Source: JAHRVQ01 sp051278195
GTDB lineage: Bacteria > Pseudomonadota > Gammaproteobacteria > Pseudomonadales > Azotimanducaceae
Reading direction: 5' to 3'
Assembly (NCBI GenBank): GCA_051278195.1
Contig: JBNMQM010000014.1
Location: 1-64,000 of the forward strand
Length of the DNA stretch: 64,000 nucleotides
The notes under the pieces were generated by a model. The model saw only the letters and a program-made list of their open reading frames with translations. It made no database searches and had not been told where the DNA came from. This document shows positions 16,750-26,088 of the stretch, piece after piece. Positions within the stretch are counted from its first letter, which is position 1. Each line of letters opens with the position of its first letter. The position numbers were made by a program, and so were the translations under genes.

Positions 16750-18651
16750 ATGTTCGATCTAGCTATATTTGCTCACCCAGCAAAACTTAAAAAGGCATTC
16801 CTCGCGACAACTGATGTTGCACCACAAGCGATGGGCGAAGAGTTGCAGTGTGAATTCGATCACCTGCGTGACGAATCTCCTGATATTCGTTTGAGCGGTA
16901 ATTTTTGGTGGAACTTTATCCAGAGCTACCGAAATCACCTCATGCGGCTGGTCTATGGCCGTGCGGTCATGACGGCACTGATCTTGGTCGCTGTGCTCGC
17001 CAGTGAAAGGATTCTGGATACCAGTAATTCTATGTCCGCTGCGATCTGGTTGGTTGCGTTCTATGCACTGGTCCAACTGTTACTAAAAGTGGTCAACGCG
17101 TGGACGGCGCAGCTACAGAGTCAGCTATTTATCTGCGTTAGGACCTTCGTAACATTGCGACTGAATGTAAAACTTTTACGCATGGGGCAACTGTCAAGCG
17201 AAGACTTTTCTACCGGAAATTTGAAGACGCTGGTGTCATCCGACGTCTACCGAATTGCCGAGTTATTGCACGGTGTTGCTAGAAACGGCTTGCCCTGCTT
17301 ACTGGGTCTATTGATGCTGGGCCCGGTCATTGTCTTCTACATGGGTTGGCCAGGCGTGATCGCAATCGCCGTTGCATTCGGCGCCATGCCGTTGTCATTT
17401 TTGTTGAGCAAGTATATCCACAAGAAAGAAGGTTTGATCAAGATCGAAGAAGATACTCTTGCGACGATTGTGGGTGAGTGGGTCACAAATGTGCGTTTGC
17501 TGCGTTTTCTCGGTTGGGAAACCTTGATGCGTAACCGTATTGCAGCGCATGTCAGGCAGTTAGTGGTTGAAGCGACCAAACAGCACGGCGTCAACCTGAT
17601 CAATTTTGGGGTCAGTGTCACTTGGTGGCTGTTCCCGATTGTGGCCCTGATCTGGGCAAATAGCGTGATGAATGAGAGTCAGGAATTGGTCACGTTGTTC
17701 GCCAGTATCTGGATGCTCAATCACATCACACTGTATATCCGGTTTTTACCCGATATTTTTATCAGCTATGCCAGTGCCTCTGCTTGTGTCGATCGACTAA
17801 ATAAGTTGTTCCAGCATAGAGACATTCATGACGACCAGCTTCCCCCATGTGGAAGCGTTAGCTTGAGTTTGAATCCATCGAAGCTGCATTTTCGGCAGGT
17901 AGGTTTTCGCTATGAACACACGTCGATCGACGTGATTGCTAATTTGAACCTCGTACTAGATCTCAATGATGGTGTGAGTTTGATTGGGCGTGTGGGTGCT
18001 GGTAAATCAACGTTGTTGAAACTTGCTTGCGCTGAACTCAAACCCACCTCCGGTGTGATTTTGGTGGAATTTTCCGACGGTACGACTCGCGACCTTTGGC
18101 ATTCTAATGTTTACGCACGACTGCGAAAAACGGTGGGTTATATGCCTCAAGAGGCCTATTTATCAAACACCAATCTCGCGATTAACGTTTCTTTGAGCGC
18201 CGTTTACACCGAAACCGACGTCATGCGTGCCATACGGATGGCGGAGCTGGAGGCTGACATTGGTCACTGGGACTCTGGATTGACAGAAGAAGTGGGCGAG
18301 ACCGGCGTGAATTTGTCCGGTGGGCAAAAACAGCGAGTCAATCTGGCACGGGCACTTTATTCAGCTCGTCCTTATTTGATTCTCGATGATCCGTTGAGTG
18401 CTGTAGATACCGATACGGAAGCGAAGTTAATGGCCACGATTAATGCGGGACCCGATGGCTACTTGCTGTCTACCCACCGGTTGACGGAGCTACAGCAAAC
18501 CGATCGTGTGCTGGTGATGGAAGCTGGAAAAATAATTGAAGACGGCGATCCGAACTTACTGGAGAAAGATCGGCAGTCGGAATTCAGCCAACAACTGCGC
18601 GCCGGAGAATCGACGCCCGAAGAGATGCAGGAGTTTGAAAATGGGTTATAA
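16750..18651 (+). CDS. ABC exporter half, ABCC-like, NBD1 type
   Basis: A 633-residue half transporter with six membrane helices (about 70-330) and one C-terminal nucleotide-binding domain. Walker A is GRVGAGKST (near 412), the signature is canonical LSGGQKQR (near 522) and Walker B reads LILDDPLSAVD (near 544), with Asp where the catalytic Glu normally stands. DDPLSAVD and the Q-loop context GYMPQEAYLSN are typical of the first NBD of ABCC/MRP-type transporters. The degenerate Walker B implies an asymmetric dimer with the protein encoded by the next gene, which overlaps it by 11 bp. It likely exports an organic anion, lipid or peptide; the substrate is unknown. The N-terminal 65 residues resemble the cytosolic lead-in of ABCC proteins. 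Confidence 0.88.
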   Translation: MFDLAIFAHPAKLKKAFLATTDVAPQAMGEELQCEFDHLRDESPDIRLSGNFWWNFIQSYRNHLMRLVYGRAVMTALILVAVLASERILDTSNSMSAAIWLVAFYALVQLLLKVVNAWTAQLQSQLFICVRTFVTLRLNVKLLRMGQLSSEDFSTGNLKTLVSSDVYRIAELLHGVARNGLPCLLGLLMLGPVIVFYMGWPGVIAIAVAFGAMPLSFLLSKYIHKKEGLIKIEEDTLATIVGEWVTNVRLLRFLGWETLMRNRIAAHVRQLVVEATKQHGVNLINFGVSVTWWLFPIVALIWANSVMNESQELVTLFASIWMLNHITLYIRFLPDIFISYASASACVDRLNKLFQHRDIHDDQLPPCGSVSLSLNPSKLHFRQVGFRYEHTSIDVIANLNLVLDLNDGVSLIGRVGAGKSTLLKLACAELKPTSGVILVEFSDGTTRDLWHSNVYARLRKTVGYMPQEAYLSNTNLAINVSLSAVYTETDVMRAIRMAELEADIGHWDSGLTEEVGETGVNLSGGQKQRVNLARALYSARPYLILDDPLSAVDTDTEAKLMATINAGPDGYLLSTHRLTELQQTDRVLVMEAGKIIEDGDPNLLEKDRQSEFSQQLRAGESTPEEMQEFENGL

Positions 18652-20446
18652 AAATTTCGTAACGCCGGAGGAGGTGAGTGCCGAACAGCAGAATGTGAAA
18701 ACTATTTTTCGATTTGTTGGTGGCTTGACACTGCTTCGAAAAGTTCTGTTGCCAACGCTGTTGATCATCATTTGTGCTGCGGCAGTACCTTCCTATTTTT
18801 TGTGGTTTGTCGGTCAGATTGTCGACTGCTACGGCGCAGAAAGCTGTTCCGTGCAACATCAAGTACTGGGTTGGGAACTTGTGTTACCCGCCACCGTGTC
18901 AACGTTGGTGTTGCTCACTATTGCAGCCATGTTTTGTCGGGTGAGTGCCTGGGTCTGCTTTGAGTTGTCAGGTCAGTGGTCTACACAAAAAATCCAAAGT
19001 GACATGATGCAAAGTGTCTCGGAGGTAAGAACCACCTTCTTTGATGAAAACCCTTCTGGCCGATTGATTAATCGATTGCTTGGAGACTACGGTATGCTGC
19101 GTCTTGAAGGCGTCATGTCGGTCGGTGACACGGTGAACGGCCTGGCGGAAGTGCTGTGTGTCGGTGCGCTAATTATGCTCGCGGATCCTTTTGCCGGTTT
19201 GCTGATAATACCTGTCGTGTTGCTCTATGTTGCGTTTCAGTCCCAGCTCGCGCCGATGATGAGTCATGCAAGAGAAATTCGCGCTGTCAAAATTGGTGAA
19301 GCCTTGCACCGTGAGACTGACTTGATCGAAGGTCGAGCGATTTTTAGCCTATACGGTCGACAGAAAAACCTACTGGAACGCATTCACATTGCTTTCGGTG
19401 ACTCGATGAACATTCAATTGTTTTACGCCAAGCTTATGGCCTGGGGTATGTTGTGGATGGGCCTGATTTCTGCGTTCTATGCCACTGTGGTTTATGGTTT
19501 TTTGGTTTATGGTCTGCAAAACGGTTTGTTGACGGCGACGCTGGCAGCCGTGGTTATCACGGCAGTGTTTAACCTCAACAATATCTTTTTTGGCTTGGCC
19601 TGGGACATGTCGTTTTTAGGTGAGACCGCCTCTCACGCACGCCGAGCATTTTTTATGATCGATTTGCCCCATGAGACAACAGAGGAATCCAAACTCGTGG
19701 AACTAAGCGAGCCCGACGTGCGAGACCTCCCTGACGGGACATTGATGGGCGATATCGTGTTTGATCACTACAGTATGTCTTATCGTGAGAACACGCCGTT
19801 GATCCTGAATAGCCTCAGTCTTACCTTACCGGCAGGTAAAAAGATTGGCGTGATTGGCCGAACAGGTGCGGGCAAGTCGAGTGTGATGCAATCGCTGTTT
19901 CGAATGGTGTATCACCATAAGGGGGATATTCGTATTGGCGGTGAGTCGATCTTTGGGATATCGGTATCTAGCTTGCGTCGACACTTCGGCGTTGTACCCC
20001 AAGATCCCTATCTATTCATGGGTACTATTCGATTTAATCTGGCGGGTGACAGTCAGCAATCAACAGACGATCAAATGATGGCTGCACTGGACACCGTCGG
20101 TTTGAAATTAGATCTTGATGCACGAGTCGCGGAAGGGGGAAAAGATTACAGCGTTGGTGAGCGGCAACTTTTGTGCCTTGCGAGATTAGTATTGCTTGAT
20201 AAGCAATTTATCTTGATGGATGAGCCTACCAGCTCGTTAGATCGAAGAACCGACGAGAACATTCAAAGGTTGTTGACGACGGTACTGGCGGACAAGACGG
20301 TTATTACCATTGCGCACCGTCTTGAGAGTCTGGAAGGCTATGACCTGATAGTTGAAATGGCCGAGGGCAAATTGCAGCGCCAGGGGCCGCCCTCGCAGAT
20401 GATTCCACTATTGCGGAATCAGTACGTCGATGATATCGCCGGATAA
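18641..20446 (+). CDS. ABC exporter half, ABCC-like, NBD2 type
   Basis: A 601-residue half transporter with six membrane helices and one NBD. Walker A is GRTGAGKSS (near 405), the signature is YSVGERQL (near 502) instead of LSGGQ, Walker B is ILMDEPTSSLD with catalytic Glu, and the H-loop is TIAHRLESL. FSVGxRQLLCLAR and VPQDPYLFMGTIRFNL are hallmarks of the second NBD of ABCC-type transporters. Non-canonical signature here and missing Glu in the partner fall in the same composite ATP site, leaving one active site, as in heterodimeric exporters. Start ATG 18641 is chosen because AGGAG stands 8 nt upstream; an upstream in-frame ATG at 18536 would lie inside the previous gene. Confidence 0.88.
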   Translation: MGYKNFVTPEEVSAEQQNVKTIFRFVGGLTLLRKVLLPTLLIIICAAAVPSYFLWFVGQIVDCYGAESCSVQHQVLGWELVLPATVSTLVLLTIAAMFCRVSAWVCFELSGQWSTQKIQSDMMQSVSEVRTTFFDENPSGRLINRLLGDYGMLRLEGVMSVGDTVNGLAEVLCVGALIMLADPFAGLLIIPVVLLYVAFQSQLAPMMSHAREIRAVKIGEALHRETDLIEGRAIFSLYGRQKNLLERIHIAFGDSMNIQLFYAKLMAWGMLWMGLISAFYATVVYGFLVYGLQNGLLTATLAAVVITAVFNLNNIFFGLAWDMSFLGETASHARRAFFMIDLPHETTEESKLVELSEPDVRDLPDGTLMGDIVFDHYSMSYRENTPLILNSLSLTLPAGKKIGVIGRTGAGKSSVMQSLFRMVYHHKGDIRIGGESIFGISVSSLRRHFGVVPQDPYLFMGTIRFNLAGDSQQSTDDQMMAALDTVGLKLDLDARVAEGGKDYSVGERQLLCLARLVLLDKQFILMDEPTSSLDRRTDENIQRLLTTVLADKTVITIAHRLESLEGYDLIVEMAEGKLQRQGPPSQMIPLLRNQYVDDIAG

Positions 20447-20582
20447 GAGGTTGTGAGAGGCTAACGGTGCTCTGTGGCCGTTGGCCTATAGGGAGCTTCT
20501 GGGTTCTATCGAGTACTTTTATAAGCTGTTATAGAGGGGAGTAGGTCGTAACTTCAACCCGCCATTGCAGTCGTGCATTTTT

Positions 20583-21878
20583 CTAGTTGAATCGATCTTG
20601 ACTATTATCTTGTGGCCCATTGAACAAGCTATTATCGACCGTGAAGTAGAACACAGTACCCTTGCCTGGTTGGGTTTCAAACCAAACGATACCACGATGT
20701 CGCCGCACCAGTGCGCGCACATACGGCATGCCCATACCGTTTCCCGAAATATTGAGCACGTCGTCGCCGCGCTTAAAAACCTCGAAAACACGATCTTGTT
20801 CTTCGTCTGGTATCCCCCGACCATTGTCTCGAATCATAAAGGTCGTATAGGTCAAGTCTCGATGAGAGGAAATCTTGATGACACCCTCCCGACGAGGGTC
20901 GAGGTACTTGAGGGCATTATCAAATATCCCTTGGAATATCTCTTTAATGGAGTTTCGGTCAGCGATCACAGATTGAAGCTCACCGATGTGGATGTCGACG
21001 TGGTTTGTTTCGATATAGGCGCGGTTTGTCTTGATCATGTCCTTCACGATAGAACCTATATCAAGTGCTTCGAATTGTAAGTTGCGATCATCTAATTCGC
21101 TTAGCGTTCTAATGCCGCTACTTAGGCTGTTCATGTCGTTGAGTGAATCTCTAATCATCTGGATCGCAGAGGGCATCTGCTCGGATAGTTCTGCAAGCAG
21201 CGCCTGCCGTCGGTCCAGTTGGTCTGCGTTGTCTGGGTTAACCGCGTGCCTTGCTCGTACCAGAGAATTTTCTAGTTGCTCAGTAAAAGTACGAAGATCC
21301 TTGATGGGCGATGCCGTGCCACTGTAAGTGAGGTCGTTGCACGCGATGTCGCCGCCGGTTGTGAGCTCAGCGTTAGAAAGTGATAGTGCTTCTCGTTTAT
21401 CTAGCAGTTTTTGCCGCTCAAGGGTGTCTTGAATACATCGGCTCAGGACGTCGCCACCCATTGACCCTTTACAGATAATGTCTTGGACACCCTCCAACAT
21501 CAGTTCATTTATCTCAGCGGATTTGTCGTTGGCATCGGTCATAGCAACGAAAGGTGTTTTGGTAAAACGGCTGGAGAGGCGCTTGACCATTAATCGCCCC
21601 TGTCCGCCTGCTAAATGCAGATCGAGCAACACAAGATGAATACTCTGGGTGTACAAAATACTTTCAGCTTCTTTGAGGGTCTGGCAATTGAAAAAAGTTA
21701 AATTGGATTGCAAATAATCCGCAGCAACAGAACCGGAGAGAATTTGGGCGACTGTCTGAAAGTCTCCCTCGTTGCCCTTGTCTCTCTCGAGGACAAGTAT
21801 CGAAACACCACTCTCTGATGGTGGTTCGTGAGTGATCGATGGAGTTTCGGTTAGTGGACCAGAAATAGTCGATTCCAT
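20583..21878 (-). CDS. Receiver domain-histidine kinase-like ATPase protein without clear H-box
   Basis: A 431-residue cytosolic protein. An N-terminal receiver domain (about 25-150) has the phospho-acceptor in LVLLDLHLAGG and the switch Lys in ICKGS. A coiled middle region (160-290) stands where a dimerization domain should be, but the usual H-box is replaced by GTASPIKDLRTF with no His. The C-terminal ATPase domain (about 300-420) has IFDNALKYLD, DNGRGIP and GNGMGMPYVRALV. It may be a receiver-controlled kinase with an unusual acceptor, or an ATP-binding regulator. ATG at 21878. The asnS gene lies 69 bp upstream on the same strand, so the two may share a transcript. Confidence 0.82.
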   Translation of the reverse strand: MESTISGPLTETPSITHEPPSESGVSILVLERDKGNEGDFQTVAQILSGSVAADYLQSNLTFFNCQTLKEAESILYTQSIHLVLLDLHLAGGQGRLMVKRLSSRFTKTPFVAMTDANDKSAEINELMLEGVQDIICKGSMGGDVLSRCIQDTLERQKLLDKREALSLSNAELTTGGDIACNDLTYSGTASPIKDLRTFTEQLENSLVRARHAVNPDNADQLDRRQALLAELSEQMPSAIQMIRDSLNDMNSLSSGIRTLSELDDRNLQFEALDIGSIVKDMIKTNRAYIETNHVDIHIGELQSVIADRNSIKEIFQGIFDNALKYLDPRREGVIKISSHRDLTYTTFMIRDNGRGIPDEEQDRVFEVFKRGDDVLNISGNGMGMPYVRALVRRHRGIVWFETQPGKGTVFYFTVDNSLFNGPQDNSQDRFN

Positions 21879-21947
21879 GTTCTTCGTCTGCCGCCTTGGC
21901 GCTTTGACTCTGAGTATAGTCTATGCCGGCGGCATCGTTGGCCCGGG

Positions 21948-23339
21948 TTAAAAATCGGCGCTACCGGGCGTTCTGGGGAATGGAATCGCATCACGGATGT
22001 TTTCCATACCCGTGACATAGTTGAGCAAACGCTCGAAACCGAGGCCAAAACCAGCGTGAGGCACCGTTCCGTAACGACGTAAATCACGATACCACCACAA
22101 CTCCTCCGCAAGGCCTGGTGTGGTCATGCGGGCGTCCAGCACATCGAGGCGTTCTTCGCGTTGGCTACCACCGATGATTTCACCGATACCGGGCGCAAGT
22201 ACGTCCATGGCAGCCACAGTTTTTTCGTCGTCGTTCAGGCGCATATAGAACGCTTTGATTTCTGCGGGATAATTCATCAGAACTATAGGTCGGCCGACAT
22301 GCTTTTCGGTCAGAAAACGCTCGTGCTCTGACTGAAGATCAAGCCCCCATTCGACGGGAAATTCGAACTTCTGCTTGCTGGCTTTAAGAATATTGACTGC
22401 CTCAGAATATTCCATTCTTTCAAAGCTATTATCGATCACTGTATTCATGCGAGTGATGACGTTTTTATCAATCCGCTGCTCAAAGAACGCCATGTCTTCT
22501 TCGCATTGATTCAGAACAGTTTTAAAAACATTCTGCAGTAGGTCTTCAGCCAGGTCCGCGTTGTCGTTCAAATCGGCAAAAGCGATTTCCGGTTCGACCA
22601 TCCAAAACTCTGCGAGGTGGCGACTGGTGTTCGAGTTTTCGGCTCGAAATGTGGGGCCAAAGGTATAGACCTTAGACATCGCCAGGCAATATGACTCGAC
22701 GTTTAACTGCCCAGATACCGTCAAAAAAGAGTCGCCGGCAAAAAAGTCCTGCTTGTGATCGACCTTTCCTTTTTCATCCAGAGGTAAATTCGCGAGGTCC
22801 AGAGTACTCACACGAAACAAGTCACCGGCGCCTTCACAGTCGGAACTGGTAATGATCGGCGTATTGATCCACTGAAAGCTGCGTTCAAAAAAGTAATTGT
22901 GGATGGCATTGGCAAGGGTGGTGCGAACCCGGGTAATCGCACCGAAAGTATTGGTGCGTGGTCTTAGGTGCGCGACCTGTCGCAGATATTCAAATGTATG
23001 ACGTTTCTTAGCAATGGGGTAGGTCTCGGGGTCATCCACCCAGCCTAGAACCTCGACGCTGGTGGCCTGAATTTCCACAGACTGCCCCTTTCCTTCGGAC
23101 TCCACCAATGTGCCTGTGACAATAACGCCCGCACCCGTCGTGATTTTGAGCACTTCGGTCTCGTAATTATCGAGTGTATTCGGTACCACTGCCTGGATCG
23201 GGTCAAAGCTTGAGCCGTCGTGGACAGCCAAAAATGAGATGCCTGCCTTAGAATCACGCTTACTGCGGATCCAGCCTTTGACTGTGATGGTGGAATTGAT
23301 CGCAACTTCGCCTTTGAGGGCGGCCTTAATGTCTGGCAT
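21948..23339 (-). CDS. asnS: Asparaginyl-tRNA synthetase
   Basis: A 463-residue class IIb aminoacyl-tRNA synthetase, almost the length of the E. coli enzyme (466). It has an N-terminal OB-fold anticodon-binding domain (about 1-105), motif 2 FRAENSNTSRHLAEFWMVEP and motif 3 GFGLGFERLLNYVTG with the terminal PRTPGSADF. It charges tRNA-Asn with asparagine in the cytosol using ATP. The start is ATG 23339. It is divergent from the MBL hydrolase gene. Confidence 0.98.
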   Translation of the reverse strand: MPDIKAALKGEVAINSTITVKGWIRSKRDSKAGISFLAVHDGSSFDPIQAVVPNTLDNYETEVLKITTGAGVIVTGTLVESEGKGQSVEIQATSVEVLGWVDDPETYPIAKKRHTFEYLRQVAHLRPRTNTFGAITRVRTTLANAIHNYFFERSFQWINTPIITSSDCEGAGDLFRVSTLDLANLPLDEKGKVDHKQDFFAGDSFLTVSGQLNVESYCLAMSKVYTFGPTFRAENSNTSRHLAEFWMVEPEIAFADLNDNADLAEDLLQNVFKTVLNQCEEDMAFFEQRIDKNVITRMNTVIDNSFERMEYSEAVNILKASKQKFEFPVEWGLDLQSEHERFLTEKHVGRPIVLMNYPAEIKAFYMRLNDDEKTVAAMDVLAPGIGEIIGGSQREERLDVLDARMTTPGLAEELWWYRDLRRYGTVPHAGFGLGFERLLNYVTGMENIRDAIPFPRTPGSADF

Positions 23340-23455
23340 GAAAGTTTCTACCGGTTGGGCTGATGAAAGCCGCCTATGATAACAAATTCTGCGGCGAGAA
23401 CTGCTGATATAGAGATGCTAAGCTGCTGCGCTAACATTAAATCGCCGGAGCAACC

Positions 23456-24133
23456 ATGGATCAGGACCTCATACTCGAACAAATTCAGATTGGGCCTATG
23501 CAAAACTTCACTTACATCGTTGGTTCCCGAACCACGATGGAAGTTGCGGTGGTCGATCCTGCTTGGGACATCGATTCGCTGATCAAGTTGATCAACGACA
23601 AGGGGTATAAGCTGACAGCCGCGCTCATTACGCACTACCATCCCGACCATTGTGGTGGGTCATTTGGCAGTAAAACGGTGGAAGGTATTGCGGAACTGCT
23701 TGCCAAAAACCCAGTGAAATCTTATGTGCACAAATTGGAAGCTGAGGGTGTCAAAAAGGTCACTGGGGTTTCGGATAGTGACCTGGTCAAAATTGACTCT
23801 GGAGACAAGCTCTCGATTGGAGATGTCGAGGTCGAATTTTTGCATACGCCGGGCCATACGCCAGGATCCCAGTGCTTTAGAGTGCGGGATACGCTCGTAT
23901 CTGGTGATACGCTGTTTATCAATGGTTGTGGCCGAGTCGATCTGCCGGGCTCAAATGTAGAAGACATGTACCACAGCGTTCGTAAACTGGCATCTTTACC
24001 CGACGACACTTTGCTCTTACCAGGTCATAACTATAGTGAAGTCCCTCACGCTACCATGGGCGAGACAAAAAAGATGAACCCCTATATGCGCATTAAAGAC
24101 CTGGAAGGTTGGCGTCATTTCTTTCCAGACTGA
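23456..24133 (+). CDS. MBL-fold metallohydrolase (glyoxalase II-like)
   Basis: A 225-residue metallo-beta-lactamase fold hydrolase. The metal-binding set is complete: ITHYHPDHCGG (near 62-72), TPGHTPGSQC (near 137), SGDTLFINGCGRVDL and a final LLPGHNY. The long insertion between first and second motif and the overall length match hydroxyacylglutathione hydrolase-like or persulfide dioxygenase-like enzymes, probably acting on a thioester or thiol substrate in the cytosol. The exact substrate cannot be assigned. CGGAG precedes ATG 23456. The SMP-30 gene follows 35 bp downstream. Confidence 0.9.
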   Translation: MDQDLILEQIQIGPMQNFTYIVGSRTTMEVAVVDPAWDIDSLIKLINDKGYKLTAALITHYHPDHCGGSFGSKTVEGIAELLAKNPVKSYVHKLEAEGVKKVTGVSDSDLVKIDSGDKLSIGDVEVEFLHTPGHTPGSQCFRVRDTLVSGDTLFINGCGRVDLPGSNVEDMYHSVRKLASLPDDTLLLPGHNYSEVPHATMGETKKMNPYMRIKDLEGWRHFFPD

Positions 24134-24168
24134 GTGCACACCAGACATTTAAAAAATGGGACACAATT

Positions 24169-25011
24169 ATGAGCCTTACAACACTTGTTGCCGGGTTGAC
24201 CTTTGCAGAAGGTCCGCGTTGGCACGATGGCCGACTCTACTACTCAGATTTTTATCGGCATGTCGTAGAAGCCGTCGATTTGGATGGCAACGTTGAGTTA
24301 ATTGCCGAGGTGCCCAATCAACCTTCAGGTCTAGGCTGGCTGCCAGATGGTCGACTGCTCATCGTCTCTATGATTGATCGAAAATTGCTTCGCCGAGAAA
24401 CGTCCGGTGAACTGGTTGAACACGCTGACCTGTCCCAGGTCGCGACGTGGCACTGTAATGACATGGTTGTGGACAAGGCAGGCCGAGCTTACGTGGGCAA
24501 CTTTGGGTATGACATCGAAGTACCCGGTACCGAACCTGTGATGGCAAAACTCGCGTGCGTTAATCCGGATGGTTCTGTGCGGGTGGTGGCTGAAGATTTG
24601 CAGTTCCCCAATGGGGCGGTCATCACGCCGGACGGCAAGACAATGATCATTGGCGAAACTTGGGGCCGTCAACTCACCGCATTTGATATTGCTGAGGATG
24701 GGAGTTTATCTAATCGGCGAGTGTGGGCGTCGATTCATCCGCACTTCCCAGACGGTATTTGTCTCGATGAAGCAGGTGGTGTTTGGGTGGCGGATCCTGC
24801 TCAGTCGAAAATTATTCGGGTTGTGGAAGGCGGTGAAATTACCGATGAAATCGATCCAGGCAAAGGCGTATTTGCCTGCATGTTAGGCGGCGAAGATGGC
24901 AAGCGTTTGTTTGTTTGTACCGCCAGCACCTCGGGTGGCAAAGCCGCGATCAATCAGGATGCCAAAATTGAGTGGGTTGATGTTGAGCACGCCCGAGCTG
25001 GCGTGCCCTAA
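24169..25011 (+). CDS. SMP-30/gluconolactonase family protein
   Basis: A 280-residue six-bladed beta-propeller. Metal ligands of the family are visible: Glu in FAEGPRWHDGRLYYSD (near 15), Asn in WHCNDMVVD and Asp in FPDGICLDEAGGVWVAD. The family hydrolyses lactones of sugars or organic acids. The start ATG 24169 fits the family N-terminus; an earlier in-frame ATG at 24109 would overlap the MBL gene. Probably cotranscribed with the MBL hydrolase. Substrate unknown. Confidence 0.9.
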   Translation: MSLTTLVAGLTFAEGPRWHDGRLYYSDFYRHVVEAVDLDGNVELIAEVPNQPSGLGWLPDGRLLIVSMIDRKLLRRETSGELVEHADLSQVATWHCNDMVVDKAGRAYVGNFGYDIEVPGTEPVMAKLACVNPDGSVRVVAEDLQFPNGAVITPDGKTMIIGETWGRQLTAFDIAEDGSLSNRRVWASIHPHFPDGICLDEAGGVWVADPAQSKIIRVVEGGEITDEIDPGKGVFACMLGGEDGKRLFVCTASTSGGKAAINQDAKIEWVDVEHARAGVP

Positions 25012-25066
25012 CTCTGCGTTAGTTCTGCACTAGCTCTACACTAACCCCACTAGTTGGACCGTGATG

Positions 25067-25969
25067 CTAAGCCGAGCGTGTTTCGCCACCAAGTGCGTCG
25101 AACAGCTCGGGTAAAAACCGGCCAAGCTCTAGCGTCATATTGACAAAAGCGGCATCCAGTTTTGCGATAGGATCTTCATCCTCAATATTATCGTCATTGA
25201 GCGATTCCAATTTCAGCTGCTTTAGAATCAAATCCTTATCAACAGAACATTTCAAATCACCGTGCCAGCGAATACCAAGCCGTGTACAGATTTTCCCGGC
25301 TTCCAAGTGAGTTCGAATTTCTTGGGTTTCTAAATCCTGGCGACGGCAACTCACCGTCGACGTTTCTTCAATGTCGAGCAGGTCACATTGATCGCCAAAA
25401 GCGAAGTTATCGGGGAGTTGTCGATTTACTAGCCAGCGAGTAAATACATCTTGGGGCTTTTGTTTAATTTGCGGCGGCGTTACTGAAAACGAGCCTATTG
25501 AGTCGCGAACACAATTAATAAACATCTCGGCTTCTGTTGGTGCGCTTGTGCCGATCACTAATAGATTGTCTTTGGGTGCGATATAGCCCATTACCTGTTT
25601 GGATTTTGCGAGTGCCCGTGGCAGTAATTCGGCCAGGGCATTTTCCTTAATGCTTTGCTTTTCTTTGGCGCGGACTTTGCGGGCTTCACCGCCTTCGAGT
25701 TTCGCTACTTTTTCCTCAATCATCTCGTTCAGAGCGCTAGGAGGAACGACTTTCTCTTCCCTCCTCGCACACAGCAGGTAGCAGCCTCCGACCTCATGCA
25801 TGAGTGGCGCATCTTCGATATCACCTAACGGTGAAATCCAGCCAAAGCTTGATGGGCGAATGCCGCTGCAGGGCACGAAAGCTCGATTATTGAGGAGATC
25901 GATCAATTCTTCGGCGGTGGGCATAAACGGCTGAGTGAGCCGGTAGATCATGGCGTTCTTGAAAAACAT
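25067..25969 (-). CDS. rdgC: Recombination-associated protein RdgC
   Basis: A 300-residue protein matching RdgC in length (303 in E. coli) and in its opening MFFKNAMIYRLTQPF, the WISPLGD segment near 44-50 and the C-terminal LGIRWHGDLKCSVDKDL. RdgC forms a ring-shaped dimer around double-stranded DNA and modulates RecA filament formation. It is convergent with the SMP-30 gene (55 bp between stops). Confidence 0.97.
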   Translation of the reverse strand: MFFKNAMIYRLTQPFMPTAEELIDLLNNRAFVPCSGIRPSSFGWISPLGDIEDAPLMHEVGGCYLLCARREEKVVPPSALNEMIEEKVAKLEGGEARKVRAKEKQSIKENALAELLPRALAKSKQVMGYIAPKDNLLVIGTSAPTEAEMFINCVRDSIGSFSVTPPQIKQKPQDVFTRWLVNRQLPDNFAFGDQCDLLDIEETSTVSCRRQDLETQEIRTHLEAGKICTRLGIRWHGDLKCSVDKDLILKQLKLESLNDDNIEDEDPIAKLDAAFVNMTLELGRFLPELFDALGGETRSA

Positions 25970-26088
25970 ATCAGTTCCAGAAATAGCAGTCGGCTAGTAT
26001 ATAGAAATGTAGGGCGTTTGCGGCGCCAGTTCTTGTTGGTTTAGATGAAACAGGATTTCTCATTGATTTATCAAGAGCTTACCAAGCA

